Of a stretch of DNA of 6,417 nt, positions 1 to 5,229 are shown one piece after another. Positions within the stretch are counted from its first letter, which is position 1. The number at the start of each line of letters is the position of its first letter. Source of the DNA: an uncultured Planctomycetaceae bacterium (GTDB lineage Bacteria > Planctomycetota > Planctomycetia > Planctomycetales > Planctomycetaceae); contig CAIXQV010000932.1 of assembly GCA_903921605.1 (NCBI GenBank), positions 1-6,417 of the forward strand, written 5' to 3'. Below the pieces are notes generated by a model. It ran no database searches, was not told the origin of the DNA, and saw nothing but the letters and a program-made list of their open reading frames with translations. A program made the translations under genes and the position numbers.

Positions 1-309
1 ATCGCGGATCGCCGAATTGTAGAACTGCTGAATGCCGGAGATCTGGTCATCTCCGCCGACATCCCACTGGCCGCCGCCGCTGTCGCCAAGGGCGCCACAG
101 TCCTGGATCCTCGCGGTGAAGTCCTGGACGCACAGAATGTCGGTTCACGTCTGGCCGCGCGAAATTTGATGGATGAGCTTCGCGGATCAGGACTGGAGAC
201 CGGCGGTCCTGCTGCTTACAGTGCCAGAAATAAGCAGGACTTCTCCAATCAACTCGATCGCCTTCTGACCAGACTCACGGCTGCTCAGAAACGCCGCCCC
301 GGTCTGTGA
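1..309 (+). CDS. YaiI/YqxD family protein (UPF0178, DUF188), 3' part only
   Basis: The reading frame is open from the first base and ends at TGA 307-309, giving the last 102 residues; the start lies outside the window. The visible part matches the C-terminal two thirds of the UPF0178 (DUF188) family, typified by E. coli YaiI and B. subtilis YqxD. Family landmarks are GDLVISADIPLAAAAVAKG, then DPRGE (NPRGE in YaiI), then RNLMDELR, then TGGP, and a closing segment with NKQDFSNQLDRLL. The acidic ADIPLA segment is a conserved signature of this family, which is often related to PIN-like folds, but no biochemical role is established and none is claimed here. It converges with the PQQ gene across a 308-base gap. 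No strong intrinsic terminator directly follows the stop. Family assignment is confident; function is unknown. Confidence 0.88.
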   Translation: MADRRIVELLNAGDLVISADIPLAAAAVAKGATVLDPRGEVLDAQNVGSRLAARNLMDELRGSGLETGGPAAYSARNKQDFSNQLDRLLTRLTAAQKRRPGL

Positions 310-386
310 CTCTGTCGCCGTTCAACACATTGGAAATGCGCCCAGATTGCTTCATCTAAGTTCTTAGCTGGACAGCGCCATTTTTC

Positions 387-464
387 CCCCTCTCCCCCGA
401 TTTTTTTTGGATGCAGCTGGGGTGTCACATGGCAGCGTTCTTGCAAAAAATTGGGGGAGAGGGG
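387..464. repeat. Long inverted repeat with C-rich and G-rich arms
   Basis: The left arm 387-406 (CCCCTCTCCCCC, then GA, then six T) is complementary to the right arm 445-464 over 20 positions. The only departure is G399 opposite T452, which would be a G-U wobble in RNA. The loop is 38 bases (407-444). The GC-rich part lies at the outer end of the stem and the A/T part at the inner end, which is not the layout of a standard intrinsic terminator, and no T run follows on either strand. It may be a dispersed palindromic repeat, a miniature mobile-element remnant, or an RNA hairpin. The right arm, rich in GGGGGAGAGGGG, sits 5 bases before an ATG at 470. Confidence 0.75.
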
Positions 465-546
465 ACATCATGAAACAAACGCGCAACTTCAAAACTTACG
501 CGTCGGGTTGTGATTTCCGGAACTTATTTCGGCACTGGTCCTTAGC

Positions 547-578
547 GGCCCAATGCATGGGCCTTGTTGTTGTTGTTG
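547..578 (+). terminator. Possible weak terminator: 6-bp hairpin followed by (TTG)5
   Basis: GGCCCA (547-552) and TGGGCC (558-563) form a perfect 6-base-pair stem around a 5-base loop. They are followed at once by five TTG units (564-578), a T-rich but interrupted tract. The geometry resembles an intrinsic terminator for + strand transcription, perhaps read-through from the YaiI-family gene. The stem is short and the tract contains G, so efficiency is doubtful. The triplet run is also a small microsatellite. Confidence 0.25.
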
Positions 579-617
579 CGGACCGTGAATTGCGAATAGC
601 AAAATCGCAACTTCGAG

Positions 618-1829
618 TTACTTCGCGATCTTGTACAGAGTCGTATCGGTTCGCAGATACATCGCGCCATCGGCGAAGGCTGGAGTCGCAAAGCTTCGCC
701 CAGGGACTTCGTTCTGGCCGAGTGCCTCGAATTTGACGCCCGTCTTGACCCACGTCGCAACTCCGGCTTCATTCAGAAACAGAACACGACCGTTCGCCAG
801 GACCGGTGACGCCGAAAAGTTTCCTCCCAATCGTTCCATCCAGTGTCGCTCACCGGTCTTTGCATCGACACAGGAAGCGATCCCATTATCTGCGACGAAA
901 TAGAGCTCATCACCCACAAGCAACGGCGAAGGAGTGCTTGGAGCTCCGCGATTGATGCGCCACGCCACATGCGTGTCGGTGATATCTCCGGTGCCGCCCA
1001 GACGCACCGCCATAAGTTCCGGGTTGTCGTAATCATGGTTATAGAAAACCAGTCCGTGCCCAATGGCGGGTTGAGGCACCACCGACCAGCCTGGCGCACG
1101 CACTTTGCAGATTTCAGTTCCTGTCTCCAGATCGTAAACCGCGAGATGATCTGGTCCCGGTGCGAAGACTTGCGCTTTGCCGTCGACCACAGCGACAGCC
1201 GCCGTTACGAAGGAGTGGGTGATGCGAGCGGCCACTGAACGAGGAGTTCGCCAGGCGATTTTCCCGGTCTCAGCGTCGACTGCGGCCACGAAAGGATCGG
1301 AGGTTCCGTCACACGAGACGACAAGTTTGCCATTCATCAAAACCGGGGAGCCACCACTGCCGTGCAGAGGATTGTATTGCAACTCATTGTTTAACCATTC
1401 GATGCTGCCATCTTTCGTGGCCAGGCGAGCCATTCCAAGAGCACCAAAATGCACAAAGACGCTGCCGTCATGGATAATCGGCGTCGGGCTGGCATGACTG
1501 TTCTTCGTATGAATCGATGGGACAGATTCGATGCGTCGCACTTCGCGATCCCAAATTGTCTGCCCCGTTTTTGCATCAAGGGCGATCGCTCGCAACGAAA
1601 GCTGATCGCCTTCCTGCACCGCGGTTGTCAGAAAGACTCTGTCACCAGCCACAGACGGCGAGGACCAACCCAGCCCGGCGACGGGAACTTTCCAAACAAC
1701 GTTCTCTGTCTCGGACCACTGCAGAGGAGTTTCTGGCCCCGTGACGTGTCCATCAGAATTCGGTCCTCGAAACTGAGGCCAATCGCCAATGAACATCAGG
1801 CTCGCAAGTGTGATCACAAGTTTCATCAT
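618..1829 (-). CDS. Exported PQQ-like beta-propeller repeat protein
   Basis: This 403-residue protein begins MMKLVITLASLMFIG, a short hydrophobic export signal, followed by DWPQFRGPNSDG at 16-27, the typical opening of planctomycete secreted PQQ-repeat proteins. Blades are marked by repeated (A/V)xDxxTGxxxW-type motifs: ALDAKTGQTIW (83-93), AVDAETGKIAW (183-193), VYDLETGTEI (231-240) and CVDAKTGERHW (320-330). SPxxxxGxxx strands precede them, for example SPSVAGDRV, SPVLMNGKL, SPLLVGDEL and SPVLANGRV. The fold is that of the BamB / quinoprotein dehydrogenase propeller class. Known relatives serve as binding scaffolds as often as enzymes; I see no dehydrogenase-specific or cytochrome domain, so a substrate is not assigned. 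The start could be either of two adjacent ATGs (1829 or 1826); no strong Shine-Dalgarno sequence precedes them. It is transcribed alone, divergently from the first DUF1501 gene and convergently with the YaiI-family gene. Confidence 0.9.
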   Translation of the reverse strand: MMKLVITLASLMFIGDWPQFRGPNSDGHVTGPETPLQWSETENVVWKVPVAGLGWSSPSVAGDRVFLTTAVQEGDQLSLRAIALDAKTGQTIWDREVRRIESVPSIHTKNSHASPTPIIHDGSVFVHFGALGMARLATKDGSIEWLNNELQYNPLHGSGGSPVLMNGKLVVSCDGTSDPFVAAVDAETGKIAWRTPRSVAARITHSFVTAAVAVVDGKAQVFAPGPDHLAVYDLETGTEICKVRAPGWSVVPQPAIGHGLVFYNHDYDNPELMAVRLGGTGDITDTHVAWRINRGAPSTPSPLLVGDELYFVADNGIASCVDAKTGERHWMERLGGNFSASPVLANGRVLFLNEAGVATWVKTGVKFEALGQNEVPGRSFATPAFADGAMYLRTDTTLYKIAK

Positions 1830-1840
1830 GGAACAATCTC

Positions 1841-1880
1841 AGGCAGGAAGAACGGGGCGCAGGCAGAAAGAACAGGGGGA
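1841..1880. repeat. Imperfect 20-bp tandem direct repeat
   Basis: Two adjacent 20-base units, 1841-1860 and 1861-1880, share 16 of 20 positions; both start AGGCAG, continue AAGAAC and end G-rich. Read on the - strand they are two pyrimidine-rich units with the core GTTCTTYCTGCCT, ending 11 bases before the PQQ start codon. They therefore probably lie in that gene's leader or core promoter. A protein-binding role or simple slippage duplication are both possible. Confidence 0.6.
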
Positions 1881-2040
1881 TGGCCGAGTGGCTGTCGACA
1901 TCAGATAATGTGCGCTTTCACTCTGGCAGGCAGCTGGATCTCAGCGTCAGCAGTTTGTCGAATGCGAAATGGATTTGCAAACAGACGAATCTGACTTGGA
2001 CAGCGATGTTACAGTCCAGAATCGCGGTAAATCTCAACTA

Positions 2041-2069
2041 CGAGTGGATTCCAGCTTTAGAATCACTCG
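2041..2069. repeat. Bulged inverted repeat (10-bp stem)
   Basis: CGAGTG (2041-2046) plus ATTC (2048-2051) pair with GAATCACTCG (2060-2069), leaving one bulged G and an 8-base loop (2052-2059). No T run follows on either strand, so it does not look like an intrinsic terminator. It lies roughly midway between the PQQ and DUF1501 starts. Confidence 0.55.
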
Positions 2070-2114
2070 CCACGGCCCCCAAAAAATCGTTCCATTTGGT
2101 GTCTTCACTTTGTA

Positions 2115-2138
2115 CGTGGCAGTGAGTGATTTGCCACG
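2115..2138. promoter_or_regulatory. Operator-like inverted repeat upstream of DUF1501 gene
   Basis: CGTGGCA (2115-2121) and TGCCACG (2132-2138) are perfect 7-base inverted arms separated by 10 bases, centred about 42 bases upstream of the TATACT box at 2166. Spacing of the half-site centres is about 17 bases, roughly one and a half helical turns. The position suits a dimeric regulator acting at the -35 region, or an RNA hairpin if transcription starts further upstream. No regulator gene is in the window, so the assignment is inferred from symmetry and place. Confidence 0.35.
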
Positions 2139-2165
2139 AAGTGTTTTTCCTTGCGGAGACTTGTG

Positions 2166-2171
2166 TATACT
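2166..2171 (+). promoter_or_regulatory. Candidate -10 box (TATACT) for the DUF1501 gene
   Basis: TATACT matches the sigma-70 -10 consensus at five of six positions and lies about 118 bases upstream of the ATG at 2289. No good -35 hexamer sits at 16-18 bases upstream; the nearby TTGCGG (2151-2156) is too close, with only 9 bases between. Transcription from here would give a leader of about 110 bases. Planctomycete promoters are poorly defined, so confidence is low. Confidence 0.3.
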
Positions 2172-2277
2172 CTTTCCATTGAACCCATGTCAGCGTCTTG
2201 TTCATTCAACTATCAGCGAGGATGCCGCAAGACATGTGAGGCACGGCGATTACGACCGTGTCGAGATTTGCAGGGCC

Positions 2278-2283
2278 GGAGAG
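2278..2283 (+). promoter_or_regulatory. Shine-Dalgarno sequence fixing the DUF1501 start
   Basis: GGAGAG ends 5 bases before the ATG at 2289. This, together with the twin-arginine signal that begins right after that ATG, supports 2289 over the in-frame TTG at 2151 or ATG at 2187, which would put 46 or 34 non-signal residues in front of the export signal. Confidence 0.7.
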
Positions 2284-2288
2284 CATTC

Positions 2289-3680
2289 ATGACAACTCGC
2301 AGAACAATACTACAATCGGCTGTCGGTTCGGCTGCTTTGGCTTCGCTGATGCAGACCTCCGCCCGCGCAGATGTTGGTTTGACTCATTTTGCCCCCAGAG
2401 CAAAGCGAGTCGTCTACCTGTTTCAATCCGGCGGCCCCTCGCATTTGGAACTGCTGGACGAAAAACCGGAACTGAAGAAACTGCACGGAACCGAGTTGCC
2501 GGATTCAATTCGTCAAGGGCAACGGCTCACCGGAATGACGTCCGGCCAGACCAGTTTTCCCGTCATCGCGCCAAAATTTGGTTTCAAGAGCTGCGGGCAA
2601 TCCGGCCTTAGGATCAGTGAACTTCTGCCTTACACAGGAAAAGTCGCCGACGATATCTGCGTGATCCGTTCAATGCACACAGAAGCCATTAATCACGATC
2701 CCGCCATCACGTTTATTCAGACAGGTTCACAACAACCCGGACGACCATCACTCGGCGCATGGGCCAGTTATGGTTTGGGTAGTGAAGCGGAAGATCTGCC
2801 AGCCTTTCTGGTCCTGATTTCTCACGGCAGCGGAGCCGATGCCAATCAGGGACTTCTTGAACGACTCTGGGGCAGCGGTTTTCTGCCATCCAGCCATCAG
2901 GGCGTCAAGCTTCGCAGTTCGGGCGATCCGGTCCTGTATTTGTCGGACCCCAAAGGCATGAATCGTAATCTGCGCCGGAAGATGCTCGACAGCATTTCCG
3001 CGATGAACCAAAAGCAACTGCAGGAATCCGGAGATCCGGAGATCGCCACGCGGATTGCTCAGTACGAAATGGCGTTTCGCATGCAGTCGTCAGTTCCAGA
3101 CCTGATCGATACATCGAAGGAAACCGAGGCCACTTTTCAGCTGTACGGCGAAGATGCAAAAAAGCCGGGCACGTTTGCTGCGAACTGCCTGTTAACTCGC
3201 AGACTTTTTGAAAAGGGTGTGAGATTCGTACAGCTCTATCACCGTGGCTGGGATCAGCACGGCGGACTTCCGACCAATATGCCGAAGCAGTGCCACGATA
3301 TCGATCAGCCACAGGCGGCTCTGATCACAGATCTAAAGCAGCGAGGAATGCTGGAGGACACTCTGATTATCTGGGGCGGTGAATTCGGCCGCACCGTTTA
3401 CGGCCAGGGAGGACTTCAGGAAAACTACGGCCGCGATCATCACGGCCGCTGTTATTCCATGTGGCTTGCCGGTGGCGGAATTCGCCCCGGACATGTGCAT
3501 GGGCAGACCGACGATTACGGCTATAACATCGTGCGCGACCCTGTGCATGTTCACGACATCAACGCGACGATCCTGCATTGCATGGGATTCGACCACGAAC
3601 GTCTGACTTATCGCTACCAGGGTCGAGATTTCCGTTTAACGGATATCCATGGCAAAGTTGTCGAGTCGATTTTGAGTTAG
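2289..3680 (+). CDS. DUF1501 domain-containing protein, Tat-exported
   Basis: This is a complete 463-residue DUF1501 (PF07394) protein, close to the usual family length. It opens with a twin-arginine signal: TTRRTILQ at 2-9, a small hydrophobic stretch, and a likely cleavage after SARA (24-27). Family landmarks in order are [22 protein letters not shown] (41-62, the domain start), [15 protein letters not shown] (125-139), [15 protein letters not shown] (151-165), a [16 protein letters not shown] segment (259-274), [11 protein letters not shown] (317-327), the signature IWGGEFGRT (361-369) and [20 protein letters not shown] (382-401). The family shares the alkaline-phosphatase/sulfatase-like fold; the His/Asp-rich motifs would be metal ligands by analogy, but the substrate is unknown. 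Planctomycetes carry many copies, often beside DUF1549/DUF1553 genes; no such partner lies directly upstream here. The stop is 7 bases from the stop of the convergent cytochrome gene. Confidence 0.95.
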   Translation: MTTRRTILQSAVGSAALASLMQTSARADVGLTHFAPRAKRVVYLFQSGGPSHLELLDEKPELKKLHGTELPDSIRQGQRLTGMTSGQTSFPVIAPKFGFKSCGQSGLRISELLPYTGKVADDICVIRSMHTEAINHDPAITFIQTGSQQPGRPSLGAWASYGLGSEAEDLPAFLVLISHGSGADANQGLLERLWGSGFLPSSHQGVKLRSSGDPVLYLSDPKGMNRNLRRKMLDSISAMNQKQLQESGDPEIATRIAQYEMAFRMQSSVPDLIDTSKETEATFQLYGEDAKKPGTFAANCLLTRRLFEKGVRFVQLYHRGWDQHGGLPTNMPKQCHDIDQPQAALITDLKQRGMLEDTLIIWGGEFGRTVYGQGGLQENYGRDHHGRCYSMWLAGGGIRPGHVHGQTDDYGYNIVRDPVHVHDINATILHCMGFDHERLTYRYQGRDFRLTDIHGKVVESILS

Positions 3681-3687
3681 TCATCCA

Positions 3688-4116
3688 TTATTTCTGCGCC
3701 GCCCGAATGTGGTTATGGCAATCGAAGCAACTTTTGTTGGCGGACAACCATTCCAGTTGTGCGGATGCGAACTCAGACTTCTGAGCAGCTTCGTCCAGTC
3801 GTCGAATAGCAGTGCGAAATGACTGAGTATGTTCACGATATTCGGTGTCACGCAACACCTGCCAAACCTCGGCCTTGCTGATCGCAGTCAAGGCTTCAGC
3901 ACCTTCATGAATCAGCTCCTTATCTTCCAAAGCCAGGCCTTCCAGCACTTTCGAAGTCGCTTCCAGCTTGGAACGCATGCTGACCTGAATCGGTCCCTTT
4001 TTCGGTTCATCCTGAGATTTTGCGGCGAGAGCCACAGGCAAAATCATCCCCAGGCAAAGTGTGCAAAGGATTGTCCGTTTGGAGAGAAACCGAAATGGCG
4101 TTGACTGAGTTTTCAT
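3688..4116 (-). CDS. Cytochrome c'-like heme protein, exported
   Basis: The protein has 142 residues. The start at 4116 is chosen over an upstream in-frame start near 4164 because AGGAG lies 6 bases before it and a signal peptide follows: basic KR at 13-14, hydrophobic TILCTLCLGMILPVALA, cleavage probably after ALA (29-31). The mature part is helical and ends with a single heme-attachment site CFDCH at 130-134, followed by NHIR, so the pattern is CxxCHxxxR near the C-terminus. That is the arrangement of four-helix-bundle cytochrome c' (PF01322). An early helix with MRSKLEATSKVLEGLALED (47-65) would supply the distal heme side. Such proteins bind heme in the periplasm and may carry electrons or bind NO or CO; no specific role is seen. 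It is convergent with the DUF1501 gene and is read from its own upstream region. Confidence 0.85.
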   Translation of the reverse strand: MKTQSTPFRFLSKRTILCTLCLGMILPVALAAKSQDEPKKGPIQVSMRSKLEATSKVLEGLALEDKELIHEGAEALTAISKAEVWQVLRDTEYREHTQSFRTAIRRLDEAAQKSEFASAQLEWLSANKSCFDCHNHIRAAQK

Positions 4117-4146
4117 GATTGCTCCTTCGTTGGTGGGGACCTGACG

Positions 4147-4160
4147 GCGTGTGACCACGC
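4147..4160. repeat. Short inverted repeat in the cytochrome gene leader
   Basis: GCGTG (4147-4151) and CACGC (4156-4160) are perfect 5-base arms around TGAC. They sit 31-44 bases upstream of the cytochrome start codon and downstream of the candidate promoter, so in RNA they would form a small hairpin in the leader. The signal is small and could be chance. Confidence 0.35.
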
Positions 4161-4215
4161 ACAATCCTCACAATGGCAATCAGTGTGCCGAGACAGAACA
4201 ATCCGGAGCCGGAAC

Positions 4216-4244
4216 AAGATAAAGGGACACACATCGCGTGTCAC
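4216..4244 (-). promoter_or_regulatory. Candidate sigma-70-type promoter for the cytochrome gene
   Basis: Read on the - strand, GTGACA (4244-4239) matches the -35 consensus TTGACA at five of six positions. It is followed after exactly 17 bases by TATCTT (4221-4216), which matches TATAAT at four of six. Transcription would start near 4209, giving a leader of about 90 bases before the ATG at 4116. The spacer region contains inverted arms GACAC (4226-4230) and GTGTC (4238-4242), which could bind a repressor. This is pattern evidence only. Confidence 0.35.
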
Positions 4245-4386
4245 AGTCTGTTGTTCTTTCACTAAAACCACTCAGTTCCGCTCGTAGTTCATCGCTCCTT
4301 CAGCTCGACCACATGAAAGGAACCGCAGCAAGTCACGAGATTCTCCTCTCCTCGGAGTCGTGTGCACATGGCTCGATCTACGAATG

Positions 4387-4432
4387 CCGCATGTGCGGAA
4401 GCGATGCGCTCGGATACCCCGCAGGTGTGCGG
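4387..4432. repeat. Pair of CCGCA / TGCGG inverted repeats one 33-bp step apart
   Basis: CCGCA-TG-TGCGG (4387-4398) and CCGCA-GGTG-TGCGG (4419-4432) use the same five-base arms with spacers of 2 and 4 bases. Their centres are 33 bases apart, about three helical turns, so both would face the same side of the DNA. They lie 270-316 bases upstream of the cytochrome start and 77-122 bases beyond the tsaE stop. They could be paired binding sites or hairpins at the end of the tsaE transcript; no T run follows either. Confidence 0.4.
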
Positions 4433-4508
4433 ACGGCAATTGTGTGACGATTAGGGACGCGTGAACCTGTCAACCATCCAAGAGACCACGTCGCTGAAAA
4501 TCGGCCGC

Positions 4509-5000
4509 CTAAAAAATGCAGCCAAGTCTATTTCGCAATGCATCCACGATTCCGCTACTGCGCGGGCCCGTGCTGCGGAACTGGAATTCTCGTGAGGTTT
4601 CAGCGACCTGTTGAATTCGGATCTCCAGATAATCGTCCGGCAGCGTCTCCGAGATGCGATCAGCCCATTCGATCAGGCATAGCCATTCGTCGGACAGCAA
4701 GTACTCGTCGGCACCGATCGACAGGAACTCGTCCAGATCACCGAGCCGGTAAGTGTCGAAGTGGGCGACCGGGATTCTTCCGTCCGTATACAACTGCATA
4801 ATCACAAACGTCGGACTGTTGACGAAAGCAATGTCGACGCCAAGTCCGCTGCAAAGCGCTCGAACAAAGCGAGTCTTCCCGGATCCCAGTTGTCCATTGA
4901 GGGCGATGGGAAGACCATGTGTCAGCACAACCGCCAACGCATGGCCCAGCTGGTCAGTCTCGTGTTCGCTTTGGCTTAAAAATGTCAGTGAGCTATTCAT
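4509..5000 (-). CDS. tsaE: tRNA t6A37 biosynthesis ATPase TsaE
   Basis: The 163-residue protein matches TsaE (YjeE, PF02367) throughout and has normal family length. TsaE is a cytoplasmic ATPase that works with TsaB and TsaD in forming N6-threonylcarbamoyladenosine at position 37 of ANN-decoding tRNAs. Motifs seen: Walker A GQLGSGKT (36-43), NSPTFVIMQLY (61-71, family SPTFxxxxxY), HFDTYRL (80-86, family HxDxYRL) with the following LGDLDEF, and the acidic IEWADR (110-115, family xEWxxR). All key residues are present. It is the second gene of a two-gene unit: its ATG overlaps the stop of the upstream lipoprotein gene by 8 bases, and no Shine-Dalgarno sequence precedes it, so translation is probably coupled. 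The rest of the t6A set is not in the window. Confidence 0.95.
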   Translation of the reverse strand: MNSSLTFLSQSEHETDQLGHALAVVLTHGLPIALNGQLGSGKTRFVRALCSGLGVDIAFVNSPTFVIMQLYTDGRIPVAHFDTYRLGDLDEFLSIGADEYLLSDEWLCLIEWADRISETLPDDYLEIRIQQVAETSREFQFRSTGPRSSGIVDALRNRLGCIF

Positions 5001-5229
5001 GATGCGACGAATCAGCGTCGGCCGCAGGTCCGCTTAAACTCTCTTGCGCAGGACGTTCCGCGGACATGGCAGGGATTCTGGGATCGTCGATCGAGAACAG
5101 AGCATCATCAGTGCGGTTGGGAGCTTCCTGATAATTCCAACGCCAAAGCCGGTGCGGTTGAAGTTCATGCGTGATCGAACTGCAACCCGTGGCAAAGAGG
5201 AATAACAAGACAGGGGCGATTTTTTTCAT
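4993..5229 (-). CDS. Small predicted lipoprotein of unknown function
   Basis: This is a 78-residue protein. The start at 5229 is preferred over an in-frame start 30 bases upstream because AGGAGA (5244-5239 on the - strand) precedes it by 9 bases and a lipoprotein signal follows directly. The N-terminus is MKKIAPVLLFLFATGCSS: a basic start, a hydrophobic core and a lipobox-like ATGC with the modified cysteine at residue 16. The mature part is short and polar, with LQPHRLWRWNY (23-33) and an acidic, Ser/Ala-rich tail ending DADSSHHE; no domain is recognised. It would be anchored to a membrane on the outer face. Its stop overlaps the tsaE start by 8 bases, so the two are probably one operon, though no functional link to t6A synthesis is evident. 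Confidence 0.72.
   Translation of the reverse strand: MKKIAPVLLFLFATGCSSITHELQPHRLWRWNYQEAPNRTDDALFSIDDPRIPAMSAERPAQESLSGPAADADSSHHE

Larger units (their letters stand above)
310..617. other. Intergenic region between convergent genes
   Basis: This stretch separates the stop of the YaiI-family gene (+) from the stop of the PQQ gene (-). It holds the long hairpin at 387-464, the short hairpin with a TTG run at 547-578, and a 6-base inverted repeat TTGCGA (590-595) / TCGCAA (605-610) just past the PQQ stop, which could be a weak terminator stem for that gene although no T run follows it. An ATG at 470 opens a frame on the + strand, but it runs into the antisense of the PQQ gene and resembles nothing. 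I see no convincing gene here. Confidence 0.6.
1830..2288. other. Divergent intergenic region between PQQ and DUF1501 genes
   Basis: About 460 bases lie between two divergently read starts, so promoters for both should be here. Visible structure: a 20-base imperfect tandem repeat (1841-1880) beside the PQQ start, a tRNA-Ser-like fragment (1880-1894), a bulged hairpin (2041-2069), an operator-like inverted repeat (2115-2138), a -10-like TATACT (2166-2171) and a Shine-Dalgarno sequence before the DUF1501 start. A + strand frame at 1969-2292 is open for 107 codons but shows no family signature. No clear promoter is visible for the PQQ gene. Confidence 0.55.
4117..4508. other. Intergenic region upstream of the cytochrome gene
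   Basis: This 392-base gap lies between the tsaE stop and the cytochrome start, both on the - strand. It contains a Shine-Dalgarno sequence (AGGAG on the - strand, near 4122-4126), an inverted repeat GCGTG-N4-CACGC (4147-4160) in the probable leader, a candidate promoter (4216-4244) and a pair of CCGCA/TGCGG repeats (4387-4432). A 69-codon + strand frame at 4238-4447 is open but starts at GTG without a Shine-Dalgarno sequence and has no family signature beyond a single CxxC. No terminator with a T run is seen after tsaE. Confidence 0.55.

Noticed and set aside
407..736. A 109-codon + strand frame with an inner ATG at 470 behind a purine-rich stretch
   Set aside because: Its last 119 bases are antisense to the end of the PQQ gene, the predicted protein is Arg/Ser-rich without any domain, and the purine-rich stretch is explained by the hairpin arm.
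1874..1960. A possible tRNA-Ser gene
   Set aside because: Only the D-arm-like piece is present; no anticodon stem, no GTTCGAATC-type T arm and no closing acceptor strand can be placed.
1449..1994. A 181-codon + strand frame
   Set aside because: Most of it is antisense to the clear PQQ gene and the translation is low in hydrophobic structure, rich in Arg/His/Cys and without family motifs, as expected of a shadow frame.
2151..2288. An N-terminal extension of the first DUF1501 protein starting at TTG 2151
   Set aside because: The extension has no signal features and would bury the twin-arginine signal; the ATG at 2289 has a well-placed GGAGAG.
2905..3312. A 135-codon - strand frame
   Set aside because: It lies wholly inside the first DUF1501 gene and its translation shows no domain.
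4117..4164. A 16-residue N-terminal extension of the cytochrome protein
   Set aside because: The start at 4116 has AGGAG at the right distance and begins a normal signal peptide.
4238..4447. A 69-codon + strand frame with one CxxC pair
   Set aside because: GTG start without Shine-Dalgarno sequence, no recognisable domain, and it covers the candidate cytochrome promoter and the twin inverted repeats.
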